A stretch of 49,841 bases of DNA from Chara braunii (taxonomy: Eukaryota > Streptophyta > Charophyceae > Charales > Characeae): NCBI GenBank assembly GCA_003427395.1, contig BFEA01000544.1, forward strand, positions 432,075-481,915, in the 5' to 3' direction. Shown here in pieces: positions 13,901-29,100 of this stretch; position 1 is the stretch's first letter, and each line of letters starts with the position of its first letter. The notes under the pieces are model-generated. The model was not told the origin of the DNA. It worked only from the letters and a program-made list of their open reading frames with translations, and did no database searches. Made by a program: the position numbers and the translations under genes.

Positions 13901-16900
13901 TCAATCCAACATACCGAANAGCATCAATGAGCANCGGTGTCTTCGTGTGTGTTNTCGGCCCACCCCTGTGCCCAAGTCATTGCCGAGCAAGCCAGCCCAT
14001 CCACTCTTATTTACCCTCGTACGAAACGAGCCTTACTGCCCAGTGTGATCTTGCTGATCAGGAGGGATCTAAGGAGAGCCCCCATCTCCTCAGGAATTCT
14101 TTAACGTCGCAGATAGGACAACGATCACAACCAGAATCAACACTGAGTCCCCAACCAGAAATGTTTATAGACTGTCTGGTAAGCGTCTCTTAGGGGCTGG
14201 CACACCCGGCAGGACTTCTATCAGCGCAACAAAGTGCCAAAATGGACAGCAGCCCCCAACCATAATCAAGTTGGACTCACTTCCTCGCGGTAAGAAGAGA
14301 TTGAGAGAGTAGATAAGGTAAGGGAACAACGTACCTGGAGATAGCTGCCCCCAACCACAGATTTCTCACCAATTGAGCTGAGTGTGCATTTGATGACCGG
14401 TCTTGGCCTCGNTACCACCCACAACGNAATGCAGTGCCACCTCAGNCGAATGCCACATCAGCATGCTCTCATCACCAATCATACATTCCGCCTGTCACCA
14501 CGACAATCAATGTCGTCTTAGCCTTCCGGCGCACACCTCTCTACCCAGGTCGTGCGCCTAGTATGGCCTGACATTACAAGAACCAACTGTGAAAAAGCAT
14601 CGTCAACGCACCAAGTCTGTATAACACCAGCGCACCAAGGTAAGTGGCGAATCAAACCAGCTACGATACCAAAATGCAAGGAACATGAATATGGACGAAG
14701 CACAGAAATCGAAATTGCAAAATCACACTGACGTCTGAGTAGTCAAAGCAAGAGCAGATAGCACAATGGAACTGAGTAACCATCCATGTGAGAACGATAC
14801 AGCAGAATCGTGAGTCAATGTCCAAGCCCAATCGGGCAACACCAACAGCATAACCCAATGTAGCTCTCTCTCTTGAATGGCGCCGGACGCCCTATCTACT
14901 CTACAACCTAATACTACAACTACAGCATGAAAGCAACCAGACAACTTGACGACCAGCGAGTGATGACGTCAACACCAATGCCGACCTTACGTCTCTCTCT
15001 GCACCCACACTCTCCCTTGATAACCCACACAGCGCCCTTCACCTCCGAAGAACCACCTTCGCCCTTCCTCCTCTGCGCCCACAGGCAGCCCGACTATGGC
15101 CGCCAGTGCCCTGTGCCTAGGCAACGCCCTACTGCTTAGCGCTTGCCTGCCTCCCTCAGCCCAGCGCAGCTCTGCACAGCGCAGCACCCCGCAAATGCGC
15201 AGCGTGCCCGTAATGCCTGGATTGGTCAAGATCCCTGCCCACTCGCACTCCCTGCCTATATGCCAGTGTTGCATGTGGGCGGCCGACCTTGAGCCTGCGA
15301 CTGGGCCCCAGTACCTATACCCAGGCCCAATGCGGTTGGGGCCCATGAGATGCAGTTGCGCCTCTTTCATCAAGGCCTGCGTCCAGATTCAGATAGTGGA
15401 CCGGTTTCCCATTGGCATTTTCGGCCTCTATATCCAACATGCATTGTCGACCTCACGTTTATGTGGCCAGGGCCTAACTAACTCAGGGGCCCTGGGATTT
15501 CTGCATTTGCAGAGATCCGAGACTCGGTGCACTCCAACCAACTGGCGTGATGCAACTGTATGGACCCCACTTCGTGAAATGTTTGCACAGAGGGCTCTTG
15601 TTGATTTATTGGCCTGCCTTCACTTAGGGCGGGCACAAGGCTTGATGGGGCCTTAGCCCAGAACATGTACATCATGGCAAGGCCCCTTCATGAGGGCTCA
15701 ATCCTCACACAAGTGTCAAGTGGCCGTTAAGGCCCTTTTCTAGCCCCTTCCTCTTAGTTTTGGCCCTTCCTATGCCCAAGGTGCAGTCCGTTATATCTCA
15801 AACTGCAATAGTGGCCTTTCCATGCCCATGAGAGTTCCCTTTTCCCTCTTTTTGCCTCCCACAGTGGCCCCTCTTACTTCGATTTTCTCCCGGAGGCCTA
15901 TTTTTCTCATAGGGTCTCTTTTGACTCCATTTTCTTGAGGGAGGCTGGTCCGAGATTTTTCGGATTGCTCCCATGCCTCCCTCTTCAAGTTTCTTTACTT
16001 TTTCTTTTCCTTTTGGGCTTCCCGTTTGCTACCACTAGTGCTTGCACTAGTGGTGCTAATATTCTCGGTCGTCAAGATCTCGATCTTGACGGTGCACCTT
16101 ATCTGAATGATTTTTCCCTCATGCGGTGCCACCGTTTCCTCTTGAGACCTTCATATGTCCCCTCCACTCGTCCCATCGATGGTCCTTGACACTTAGTCCC
16201 ACCGGCGGTCCCCGACACTTGGTCCCACCAATGGTCCCTGGTACTTAGTCCCACCGGTGGTCCTCGACACATTTTGCCCCGTATGCCATTATTTTTACTC
16301 AGTCCCATGTGGTCCCGGGTGCCTTTCCCCAAGGTGTCCCACGTTCCTTGGGCGTTTTGCCGCCCCACGGTGACCCCTCTCCCTTGCCTTTCTTTGCGCC
16401 TTGCGCGCGCCTGTTCCTTTGGTCACGAGGGCTCCACCACGAGGCTCCTGTAGGTGGCCCCCATGTTGGACCCTTGTTCTCTAGCTTCCCACGGCCTTCG
16501 AGGCCGTCCATTTCTTGACTCCCTCATTCTCTCGTCGCTGTCGTGCCGCGTTTGCTGGTTCAAGGCCCCCTTGGCCTTAGTCTTGTTGAATTCCAACGGC
16601 CCTCCTGACCTCATGCTATGTTATATGCGTCCCTGTCCTTGCGCTTACTTGCTTGCCGTCACTGGTTCTTTCCTCATGTGGTTCTCACCCCAGGGCATCA
16701 CTCCCTCCTGCGGCCTAGTCCTTTGTTTTTTCTCTCCCTTTCCTCCTCACTCCAAATTTCTCTATCATGCACAATTTGTCTATATTCTGTCTCTTGAGTG
16801 ATGGGAAGTTATTCGGGACCCACTAGTCCTGACTGGGCTCGGCAGAGCTACCGCAATCGGTGGGTTAACCCCCCACAGGGCCTTGCTGCGCTCTTGTGGG

Positions 16901-19900
16901 TTGCAATCCCACCTACCGCCTTCCTCTCCTGAACGTCGGACTAGACCGAGAGTCAGAAGGGAAGAGACAGGTAAAATTAGTCTCTCAAGTTTTCAGAGGG
17001 GTCACTCTGACTCGCGTGGAGAGGGCGTTGGTGCCTTCAGATCCTGAGAGCCCCTCAATGGTGGCCAAAAAGCACTACGGAGACGGCCAAACCCCAGCCA
17101 AAATGATGGACGACCTCTTGATAAACCTCCAAGTTGCAATAGTAACCCCCTTAAGGAGCCTGACCACCTCTCCAAGTCAGTGTGCTTCCAAATCCGGCCA
17201 AACAACCGCTATGCAGCCTAGAAAAGTTGCGTTTGAATAGAGCCCCTCCCCTCCCAATGCTCTATTTGAAATACGAGTGAAATGCGGTAGAACTCGGCAA
17301 AACACAGTGTCTGCGGCAACGAACACTGGAGTAACGCACAGCGCTGCCCAGCAAACTACAGCAGCAAAAACACAACGGAGCACAACACCAAGCACAGTGA
17401 AAACACAACGTGCTCACGACAAGGCAAAGCCATTTGTGCAGGACATATGCACAACAACAAGCCCGACAAATGCACAACAATGCATGACAGCTGGCACAGT
17501 GAACAACAACTTTCCACTTCATGTCCTGGGATCGTGAGAGTCACCACTCTTCTCCAAGCAACATTGTGCATGGAGGAATCACCGACTCCTTGGCCTGCAG
17601 TCGGATGCACAATGTAGGTGACTCAACTGACGTAGTTCCAGATTGCTAAATCACAGTAAAAAGCCTCCGACTTTAAAGTCCGCCCCATCACAGTCAACCC
17701 TGCTGCAACACTTGAAACTCGGCCAAAGGTAATTAACACCGCCGCAGCAACAGTATCAACAGCCTGATACCAAACACGGCACCCTTGAAACGTAGTAACT
17801 CCAAAAGATAACAACCAGCTCCCTCGACGGGAAGCAGCATCACTTTGGCCTAATAGTACCAGACTCAAATATCGGTAGCAATTATCCGTCACAGTCAAAG
17901 ACAGCAGCAACGACTAGCAATCACGCACAGCAGCAACAATCCTTGGTTACACAACAACTTGTACTCCAAACGCAAGTGGTTGCTGTAACAAAAGGACAGC
18001 AACGACCATCCGTAGATCAGCTCTGATGCAACTGCCTCTCTCAGAGACCGAGTATCCTAGCAACGTGGCAAAGCACAATGTATGGGACCAGCAACAACGT
18101 AGTGAATAAAAAAAAAAAGCAGCAGTGGCTGATCTCAAACCCATAACTCTATTGTGGCGAGCTCAAGGAACGCTCAGTCTGCCGACCCTCGCTATGCCTG
18201 CATCAGGTGGTTTTGATAATGATTGCCTTGGTAGCCAAGACTGTCAGAACGCAGACAGCGGACACCGGGAACAGCAGTGGCCCCGCTCCACTACTCACCA
18301 CAATGTGCGAAGTGAAAATGAATCTTTCGCTAGAACATATGAAGATATACCACCAGCAGTAATAGTCCCCCGCTTCCTTCTTTGTTCAGCAAGTCCCGAC
18401 TTCGATTATCCCTCCCACTTTATCCCTCACATGTTCCCTCCGTCTATAACTCCTGTTGTTCGTCACTCACATCTGTTCGAAAACACAACCAGGTTCAACA
18501 ATCGGCTTACCAAAGCAGCAGCATGCAGCGCAACAGCCACCGACACCCACGTGATTATCAAAACGAACACTGTCTTCTAGGTGAGTAGGATGAGTTCGAA
18601 TATGAACACAGTAGACACCACAACGAATCTGTACCTTCTTATTAGTAAGTGGCTAGGAACATTGCTCGAATTGAGGCAAGCCTGAGCAAGCAGCAATCTC
18701 GCGTCGTCGTCCACAGTGCCAACGTACAGCCAACGTCAAACCAGCGTCAAGCCAGCGTCAAGCCAGTGTGAAGGCAGCGTCAAGCCAACTTTAAGGCAGC
18801 ATAGCAAGAATCAATGTTAACTCCTTGGAGCCAGGGTCTTATGTAGTGATAAATCGAGTTGACCTACCTCAGGTCTCCCACTCATGGTGGCTCGGATTGA
18901 CTTACAGCCGAGGGCATGGATCGCATACAGTTGCAGACTTCCACTTGGTTCGAATGTTGTCTTGGTACCTGCATACAAACAAGTGTGTGTGTCTGACGGG
19001 CGGCCTGGGCTGGGTCCATATTGACTTTGACTATTGGGCCTCAAGCAGTTGACGGAAGTCGACTGTCGGGCGGTCAGGCCCTGGCACCATGTCAGGGGTT
19101 TTTTTGCCCCTTCGGCCTAAGGCTGGATTGTGGCCTGACCAGGCCCGAGGCATATGAAGCGGGTCACCGCACTTGCCTCTACTACCCTTGAATGTGTATT
19201 TTGTCATGTTTCTCTCCAAGTTTTTATCAATCTTCTAGTTGGGTGTAAATTGCTACTTATATTCTTGCTTCTTCTAGTTTAGTGAGCTTCATTTCCTCTT
19301 GTTTTGTCAATTTCTCTACTCCCATGTTAATCGCTACTTTGGTCTTTGCCTCTACTAGCCTTGAGTGTGTGTTTTGCCATTCTCCTCTTTAAGTTTTGCT
19401 CAATCTTGCACTTGGGTGTAAATCGTTACTCGTTTTCTTACTTCTCCTAGTGTCGAGAGCTCCATTCCCTCTTGTTTTGTCAATTTTTCCTCTGCCATGT
19501 AGTTCTTGCCTCCACTTGCCTAGTGTGAGTGTTTTGTCAATCTTTCCTTCCTCGCTTTGAGCACTCTCCCACTTGGTAGTATTCGACTTTACTCTTTGAG
19601 TATTTGTCTAGTCAAATGCATCTGCCTTGTCAAAGTTTTCTCTCATGGTTTTCTTCAATCTTCCATTTGATAGTACGCCGCTTCACTCTTTGAGTGCTCC
19701 TTCAAGCCATGTGCATGTGCGTTGTCATGGTTCTCTCATGGTTTCTGACAACCTTCCCCTTGGTAGTATCCACTTCACTCTTGAGTGCCTCATCTAGTCA
19801 TGAGCATGTGATAGGACAATGTATTCTCGAAATTATGACACTTCCCCCCCCCCCAATGTGCTTTATTCGAGCACCGCTACTCCTTCCCTAATGAAGGAAT

Positions 19901-22900
19901 CGGAACCTGTCCCCTATGGGTCTAAGTTGTATTTTCCTACCCGTCCATGTTTTATTTGAACTCAACTAACTTTGCTTTTGTCTGACTAACCCAAACGGTG
20001 CCCCCCCCTAATTCGAATAAGGCCTTGCCATCCGGATGACCCACGGGGTTTTTGACCACCTTGCGTAGCGGACCAATCTTAGTCCAAATGTTGGGGAAAC
20101 CACCAGGAAAAGTGGTAGGTAGGTTTGCTGCAACTGTTGCTGCTGTTGTTGATGCTACTGCTACCGTTGTTGTTGCTGCTCCTTGAGGTCTTAGTACTTG
20201 ACTGTTGTTGTTGCTGGAGGTCTCAGTACTTGGCTGCTGCTGCTGCTAAAACCATTGTTCGACCCACCGCTGCTGCTGCTAGAAGTCTGAGTACTTGACT
20301 TCTGCTACTGCTGGAACCACTGTCCGACCCGGCCAAAAGCTGATCCGAAATTGTCAAACGTTCGACGCAACCCTAGAGGTGTCAAAAACCAACCCCCGCC
20401 AAACAAAGGGGATGGGGGCTGAAACTTGGCAGGCCCCATGTCCTAGGCATAGGTAGAAAGTTTGCAAAGTCCCATGTCCATTTGACTTCGTTTTCCTGCA
20501 AAAATAGAAAATGGACTTCCTCGAACTGTTCACTTAGAGCTACGGGCGAAGCCCAAAAGGGGCAAGTAGGGGCAACGGTGGCAGGAAAAAACCCAAATTT
20601 AGAAGGGTCATCAGTAAGAAATGTACAGAAGGTCTACAAAGTGACACACCCAACTGACGACGTTTAGGGCAGTAAACAAAAATCTGAGTTTTTCGCCTCT
20701 CCCACCTTAGGAAAAGCGGAAAGCTGCAAAATCTGAGTTTTCTGCAAAGTCTGAGTGTTTGCAAATCGTAGTTGTAATGAAAATTCGGACGTTGGAACGA
20801 CACAAGAGGGGCGGGACCGGTACTTGAAAGCCGGAAGATGTCGGGCCCAACACCACTCTCCTTCGTCTCCCTCCGCCTCAATCACCCATCCACCATACTC
20901 GACCACCACCCACCTTCTTCCCCCTCCACCTCCATCACCGATACACCATAGCCAACCACCTCTAATCTTCTTCTTTCTCCATCACCCATCCACCATAGCC
21001 AACCACAACTCACCTTGTTCCTCCTCCACCGCCATCACCCATCCACCATAGCCAACCACAACTCACCTTGTTCCTCCTCCACCTCCATCACCCATCCACC
21101 ATAGCCAACCACCTCTAACCTTCTTCCTCCATCACCCATCCACCATAGCCGACGACCACTCACCTTCTTCTTCCTCCACCTCCATCACCCATCCACCATA
21201 TCCAACAACCACTCACCCTCTTCTTCCTCCACCTCCATCACCTATCCACCATAGCCGACAACCCCTCACCTTCTTCCTCCTCCACCTCCATCACCCATCT
21301 ACCATTCCAACCACTACCCACGTTCTTCTTCCTCCACCTCCATCACCCATCCACCATAGCCGACCACTACGCACCTTCTCTCTCCGCCACCTCCATCACC
21401 AATCCATCACAGCCAACCGACACTCCTTTTCTTCTTCCTCGACCTCCATCACCCATTCACCATAGCCACCCACCACTCACGTTTTTCCTCCTCCACCTCC
21501 ATCACCCATTCACCATAGCCAACCACCACTCACTTTTTTCTTCCTCCACCTCCATCAGCCGTCCACCATAGCCAACCACCTCCCAACTTCTTCCTCCACC
21601 TCCCCCCACCATAGCCAACCACCACTCACCTTCTTCTTCCTCCACCTCCATCACCCATCAACCATAGCCAACCACCTACATCACCCATCCACCATAGCCA
21701 ACCAGCACTCACCTTCTTCTTCCTCCACCTCCATCACCCATCCATCATAGCAAAGCACCTTGCACCTTCTTCTTCCTCCACCTCCATCACCCATCCACCA
21801 TAGCCAAGCACTTTGCACCTTCTTCCTGCACCTCCATCACCCATCCACCATAGCCAAGCACTTTGCACCTTCTTCCTGCACCTCCATCACCCATCCACCA
21901 TAGCCAAACAGCTCCCACCTTCTTCTTCCTCCACCTCCATCACCCATCCACCATAGCCCACCACTTTCCACCTTCTTCCTCCTCCACCTCCATCCACCAT
22001 AGCCCACCACTTTCCACCTTCTTCCTCCTCCACCTCCATCCACCATAGCCAACCACCACTCACCTTCTTCTTCTTCCACCTCTATCAATCGATCGCCAGG
22101 CGTTCAGAGTATAGGACTCTGGAGCCAATAAGGAGATAGGATAAAATAGGAAGGGGAGGGGGCCCTTTTGATTNNNNNNNNNNNNNNNNNNNNNNNNNNN
22201 NNNNNNNNNNNNNNNNNNNNNNNNNNNNNNNNNNNNNNNNNNNNNNNNNNNNNNNNNNNNNNNNNNNNNNNNNNNNNNNNNNNNNNNNNNNNNNNNNNNN
22301 NNNNNNNNNNNNNNNNNNNNNNNNTCTTTCTTTCTTTTTTTTGTTCTCTATCTCTCTCTTCCATCCTCCAACTCTCCCCCTCTAAGTCTAAGTTAAACCC
22401 TTTACCCCTTCTCCATCTTGGCATGCGACTAACCCATCCCTTTCACTTGTCACATTGCTAGGGGTCAAATGGTGAAAGAACTTTGATCCCACTCGGTGGA
22501 GAAAAAGGGCAAAGGAGCTGTCGCCGCTCCCTTGCGCCACCAAGAGAAAGAGACTTCAGGATTGAAAGGACTTGGGGATTTAAAGGATTTGAGAATTGAA
22601 GAAGACTTGAGGATCGCAAGGACTTGACGGTTCAAACGAATGGTTGATTGAGAGAAAGATCAGTGAACTCGACCAACACCCCGAATGCATGAGAATGAGA
22701 AGAGAATGATCTGGACAAGGAAAATAAAAGGAAAGAGAAGGAACCAAAGGATAAAGAGAGTAGACATGCGGAAGGGATTATGTGTTAACCCCAAATGGGG
22801 CTTGTGCTTGTTCCTATATTGCATTGAGTGTGCAGGTCAGTAGCCCTCTAAGGCGCCTTGAGCAGGACGGCGCCCGATGACACCGGCTGGTGAAAGGAAA

Positions 22901-25900
22901 CGCCGCAAAGGTGGGTTGTGAACGTAACCCTCGCCCATGGATGTGCTTTTGTTATGTGCGCCCCCCCATCTTGAAAGGAAAGGAGGGTCAAGTGGCTGGG
23001 CTTTGGCAAGGATGATCAGATAGATGAAAGAGTCTCTTGAGTGTGTGGGAGGCGCCCCGAAAAGACTAAGGGGCTTATAGAGCAGTGTCGGAACAAGAGA
23101 TGCAAATGAATGACTATTGTCAGGTGCGAAGGATGTGAGCACTTAGGTCGACATGTGGTCAGGAGGCCGCCCTAGTGAGGCAACAAGGCCCACGTGACTT
23201 GGTCAGCAGGCCTAAGCCAAGGGGCGAGTTCTCTGTTTCGTCAATGCCGCTAGACTCTGCACCTAGGAAATGGATACGTGGCCCAAGGAGGACGCTTGGC
23301 CTACGCATAAAGGAAGACAAAACTTTCAAAGAATCCCTTGGACTGCGCGAGTATTAGAAGGAGCAATTACCTGCAAACACAAGGAAGCATCGAGAGCAGA
23401 CGTTTGTGGAGGATCAGTGAGACTACCTACCTAACTAGCGCGAGGGCTGCGCTACATTTCCAATGTCAAAGCTCTCTTGCTCGTTGGCCCACCCCCATCC
23501 ATCTCAAAGCATTAGGTGGGGGTGGCTCTGTGACGAATGCTCCGTGCCCTGAGTATGCGCTTGGGTGGGGCTGAGCCAACTGGGACTCCCTAATGGGTCG
23601 ACTCAGGCTCGAAAGTCTAACAGGGCCGGGCCCTACAACGGTCCCAATATGGACTCAACTACACATACAGTTATGGGCCCATGTGCGCCTCCAAGTGGTA
23701 AAAGCTTTTGTCTCTCTTCTCATGTATGTCCAGGGGAGCTTCACCTTTATTTTCTCTCTTCTTTCCCCATCAGACTGACTTTGATCCCCCTGTCGATCTC
23801 CCTATTTCTTCAGTCCTTTGCCTCCCTTCCTATTGTCTCCACCATCATCTCCACCATCTCCATCTCCGCCTCTGCCACCGCCACCCTACCTCACGGTTGC
23901 GATGGTGTTTGTGAGTTTTTGTGTGAAGAGGTCGAGTTGATGGGCGTAATTGACAACCCTATCGTCAATTCAATGGGAGAAGGCAAAGAGGAAGTTTGCA
24001 GCGTGCCTCTAGTTGCCTTGGCCTAGAGCCAGGGCTATCAAGCTATTTCGCCTGTTCGGCCTGTGGGACCAGGTCGTGGCTTGACCCCACAGGCCGTGTG
24101 CTCATTCAATCCAATCCAGTCCTGCCCGGCATTGTCGGAACCAGGCCATTCCAGTCAAGTCCAGTCAGTCCGTTGGGGGTGTACCCTAGCTGCAGTTTGT
24201 TTCAGGCTCATTCTTCATTTTGCACACTTTGAAGTATGTGAGTGTTGAGTCTGCGTCGGAGTCGCGCTGTCCCTTCAAGCTCCATCTCCATCTCCGTCAT
24301 CCTCACCCCTTCGTCTTTATTCTGACGGACCACCATCCCGGTGGGTCCGTCACACTCGTATCAGAGCGGGAACCATCCCCGTCGACCTCCCCCTCACTGA
24401 AACCCCCCACCCACCCACTGACGGGCGCTTTTGCGTTGTCGTTCCCCTCCCAACTGACGACAGCCTGTGTGCTGTCGTTCCCCCCCCCACCACCACTGAC
24501 GGGCGCCTTTGCGATGTCGTTCCCCCCCCCGTTGCCACGGATGGGCGTCGATCTTGAAATCTTGATAGTGGGATTTCGGGGTGTTTTTCACCGCAAAGGT
24601 GTGAAAAGGGTGTAGCGCCCGCAGACTGACAAGTGGTGGAAAAAGGAGAGCGTCGTCACAATGCATGCGCGCAAGAGCCAAGGCCGCCACATGCACGCCC
24701 ACGCACCCACGCTGACCCGCTGCCCCGCTCAGCCCCGCTCCTGGATTAGATATCAAGATCCGAGATGCATGCTGCTCCCAAGGGTTGAACCTAGGCAGCT
24801 GCCAGCCGCGTGCATGGCCAGTGCCTTAACACAATGGCCAAAGTCTGTTCATGTTCTGGTAGCGCGACACGTTGGTGTTGAAGAGTGTCATGCCAGCTAT
24901 TTACCCCCCCTTGGCTAGGGGGCTGTGCAACAGTGTAGTCAGGGTGGCTGATCAAGATCTCAACCAACCCTATATTATTTGATTATTATTTTTTCTGTTG
25001 CAGCAGCAGGCTGCTAGCACCTTGAAGGCCAAGATCCACAGGTGATCTTCTTGCTCTTGGCCAACCAAGCGCTTGGTATCACCTCTCTTCCACTAACCTA
25101 CTCTCCTACCCCCCCCTCTTTGTCTCTCCCCTACACCATCTCATCATCTTTTCTAACTCCACCACTACTCCCTCCTCCTACCTCCCTCTTCATCTTCCAC
25201 CATCTTTTCCCTCCTTCTCTCCCCTCGCACCATCTTCTACTAATCTCTTCTACTTCTCTGCACCTTTTTCATATCTTTTTGTCCCATTCTACCACCCTCC
25301 TCTCCTCCTTCCCTCCCCCAATTACAACCTCATAATCTCCCCAATCTCCCACTTCGCTTTTTTCTCTCTCTCACCTATTTCTCTCTTTCTTCATCACTTT
25401 TTCATTTTTCTCTTTCTTCATCACTTTTTCATTTTTCTCTTTCTTCATCACTTTTTCATTTTTCTCTTTCTTCATCACTTTTTCATTTTTCTCTTTCTTC
25501 ATCACTTTTTCATTTTTCTCTTTCTTCATCACTTTTTCATCTCCCTCCCACCCCCAACTTCGAATTTTCCTGTTTTTCTTCTTTTGTCTTTCTCTTTGAT
25601 GTAAATTTCCTCTTTTCACCAAAAGTTCGAATTATCTTACTCCCTACTTCTTTTCTCATTTTCTGATGTATTTTTAATTTTATTTTATTTATTCCAAAAA
25701 TTAGAATTTTTTTGCAGCACCTCTATATCTTGTTAGGACTTGGTTATTTCAACTATCGTCGCAAATTTTGACCCCTTGGGGGTAACGTGCAAGGGACCTG
25801 ATTGTCGACAACTTGCCAGAGTGTATCACATTGCATGCCAAAATATCATTCACACAAATTATGAAGATTCACACAAAGTAAAGTCGAGCTGGGATGAGAA

Positions 25901-26096
25901 CCAAGGTAGCGCAGCTTATATTATCACTACAACATTATAAAGAGTATCTCAAGTTCAAGAGCAAAACGCCGAATAGTATCACAAGTTTTTCTCTCGTTCA
26001 TCAGCGACACAGGGGCCTTGCTCTGCCAGCGCCTCCTCCAGATGACAATACAGCGCAGAACAGGTAAGTATCCACCATAGTCAACTCAGGAACCTG

Positions 26097-26168
<72 letters not shown>

Positions 26169-29100
26169 GATCCCTTGTCTTGGTCCTCTCGTCCCACCAT
26201 ACATTCACACTCCTACTACGAGAATCTACTCTGAATGCTACCCACTGAAGACTACCTCTAACCCTTCTACATCTACTAACATGCTGACTCAGTTGTGGCT
26301 GCTTCTGCCAGCCAGCGCCCAGCCCCTTCTTTCCTCTTGCGCAACTTCTTTTGCCAACACTTCCCCAGCATGCTAGCGCACAAGTGCCTTTAGCACTTCC
26401 ACGCAACAATGCCACAGGAGATCTGTCATGTGGGGCGGCTGGCTTGGTTTCTTGTACTGCTGGCCTCCCTTCGCGAGGCCTGCATTGGCACACTTGGGTC
26501 TTCCCTGTCCCAGACCTTTGCAGTGTGTGTCGGGTACCTTTTCCTTCACGGTCTGCTGCTGCTGCGACCTTCAGGCCTGAATTTCGTACTTGGGGTCTGA
26601 ACCTAGACCTCATGTTAGACTTTGACTGGACTGGGACCTGATCTTTGACTTCCCTCTGAACAGACACAACTTCAGTCCGAATAGACACACCTACTGCCTG
26701 AACAGACACATGCACTGCACGAACAGACACATCTCCTGCTTGAACAGACATGACTTGCACACCCTTTGGATGAACAGATGTGTCTCCCACAATTAAATAC
26801 TGCATCTGTTCGTCCAGGGGTACAACCGTGACCTTTGAGATGACTTTTGCTTTAGTTAGGATGTGACTTTTGACCGAGAGAACATGCCAATTGATCTGCT
26901 TTTCACGAGTTGGGTTCTGGTCGAGTGACCCCACTATGCTGCATTCGTCATTCAGGGTCTGAATCAAGTAAAAGACCCTTTTACTCTCGCCGGTCTAATT
27001 TCAAAGTCTTCTTAGAAAAACCTTCATCTGTCCATTATGTTTATTCCTCTTCTTGCTCTTTCATAAGCAGATACAATACGAGGCACATACTCAATTAATT
27101 CTTCTCTTGTGAACCAGCGATCTTCACTTGGGTCCTGAATCCTGATATGCAAATCTTACTTTATATTGTCGCTCGGGTCTGTCTCTACGTCCAGTTTGAA
27201 GAGTGTTTTCAGCAACAATCTTGTGCACATCATATTTCCCATCCATACTAGGAGGTATCGCTGATCTGCGACTGGGAAATAACTCATTCGTCACACAAGG
27301 TAAGACCTTTGAAGCGTGAAAAACTGGATATGTGCAGAGGAATTTCAATCATATAAGAAGGTCCATCCACATCTCCAATCACATCTAGAACTTGCCAAGG
27401 TCCTCTGTAGGCTGGTAGCAGTTTTTGTGATATGTTGTCCTCAGGAACGAATTCCTTAGATTTAACCTATACCCGATCACCTATAGCAAACTGAGAGGCC
27501 TTACGTGCTTGTTCGCCTCTTCTATCATCTAATGTTGTGCCTTCATTATATTTTCCTTCACCTTCTCAATGTCTTTCTGATATTCTACGGCAAATTCACT
27601 CCTTCCTAGTGGAAGCTTGTGTGCTTGATCCGGATTTAGGCAATCAATAGGTCTGCGTGGACGCCACCCCAAATGCATTTCCATTGAAGTCTTGCACGTA
27701 GATAGGTAAACAAAGTTGTTATAAGCACTAGCAACTTTGGGCAAATGTTCATCCGAATCAATCTGATCGGACGTATGTACATGCGTAATGTTTGCTGCAA
27801 AATCTTGTTCATTTGCTCAGTCTGGCCATTTATCTCAGGGTGCCTGCCTGATGACATAGTCAACTTAAAGCCATAGACGTTCATCAGTTGCTGCCATTGT
27901 TCACTCGTGAGCCGTGAATCTCTGTCACTTACAATCGTTAAGGGATGTCCATAATCTTTCACCCAATGGTTAAAGAATTCCCGGATTACCAATTTTATCT
28001 TTGCTTCGGCTGGTAATGCTACGAAAACAACATACTTACTAAACCTGTCAACGATGACCATGACTTGCGTTTTTCCATTCTTGCTTTTTACCTTAGTGTC
28101 CATAAAGTCAATGGACATAGAGTCTCCTGGGCGGGTTGGAATTGACAAAGGCTTCAACAGACCGAGGGTAGGCTGAGTAGTGCTCTTATTTCGTTGGCAC
28201 ACTTGACAGCCCTGCACATATGCAATGCAATCGGGTTTCATGCGAGGCCAGGTGTAAGAACGTAACAGGCTTGCATAAGTCTTTTTCCACCCGAAATGGC
28301 CTTTAGTGTCATGGCACTCCCCCAAGATTAGACTTTTGATCTCCTCCTTATTAGGAATAGAAAGCCTATCATGCACATCCGTTCTTTCAAATAACAGTCC
28401 TTGAGTAATACGATAGTCAGGAAACTCTTGAGGCGCTTTTTGTATACGCTTAATCATAGCGCCATAAACAGGATCTGTGGAATACACACTTTTAATCTTT
28501 TATTGTAAATTGGTGCCCATATCTAGATATGTTACAATAGCACTGAAGAAGTCAGATCTGCGACGTAAAGTATCCGCAACAACATTATATTTCCCCTTTA
28601 CTAGCATTAGCTCAAAGTCATACTGGTCAATTTCAGCAGCCCACCTAGTCAGCTTAGGTGTCATTCGGGTCTGCGTTTTAAGCCAACGAAGTGTCTCATG
28701 ATCTGAGTACACTTTAAAGTGGCGCCCTGACTCCTAAGAGATAGTGTCGCCAATGATCCAAGGCTTCTCGGAGAGCAAACAACTCTCTCTCATACGTAGA
28801 AGCGGCGACCCACTCATTAGACAGTCGTCGGGATATAAACTCCACAGACCTGTATCCATTCCCATCGTCCTGTTGGAGTACAACGCCTATCCCGTACTTA
28901 CTGGCGTCGGTTGTAACAACAAAGGACAAACAAGGGTCGACAACTTTCAAAATCGGATAATTAATCAGACATTTCTTTAGGCGTTTAAACGAGACCGTAC
29001 AATCTGAGTTCCACTTCCAGATCGTTTCTTTCTTTAGCAATCTGCGAAGGGGAGCAACAATTATTGTGAAGTGTCTAACGAACTTCCGATAATAGTTGGC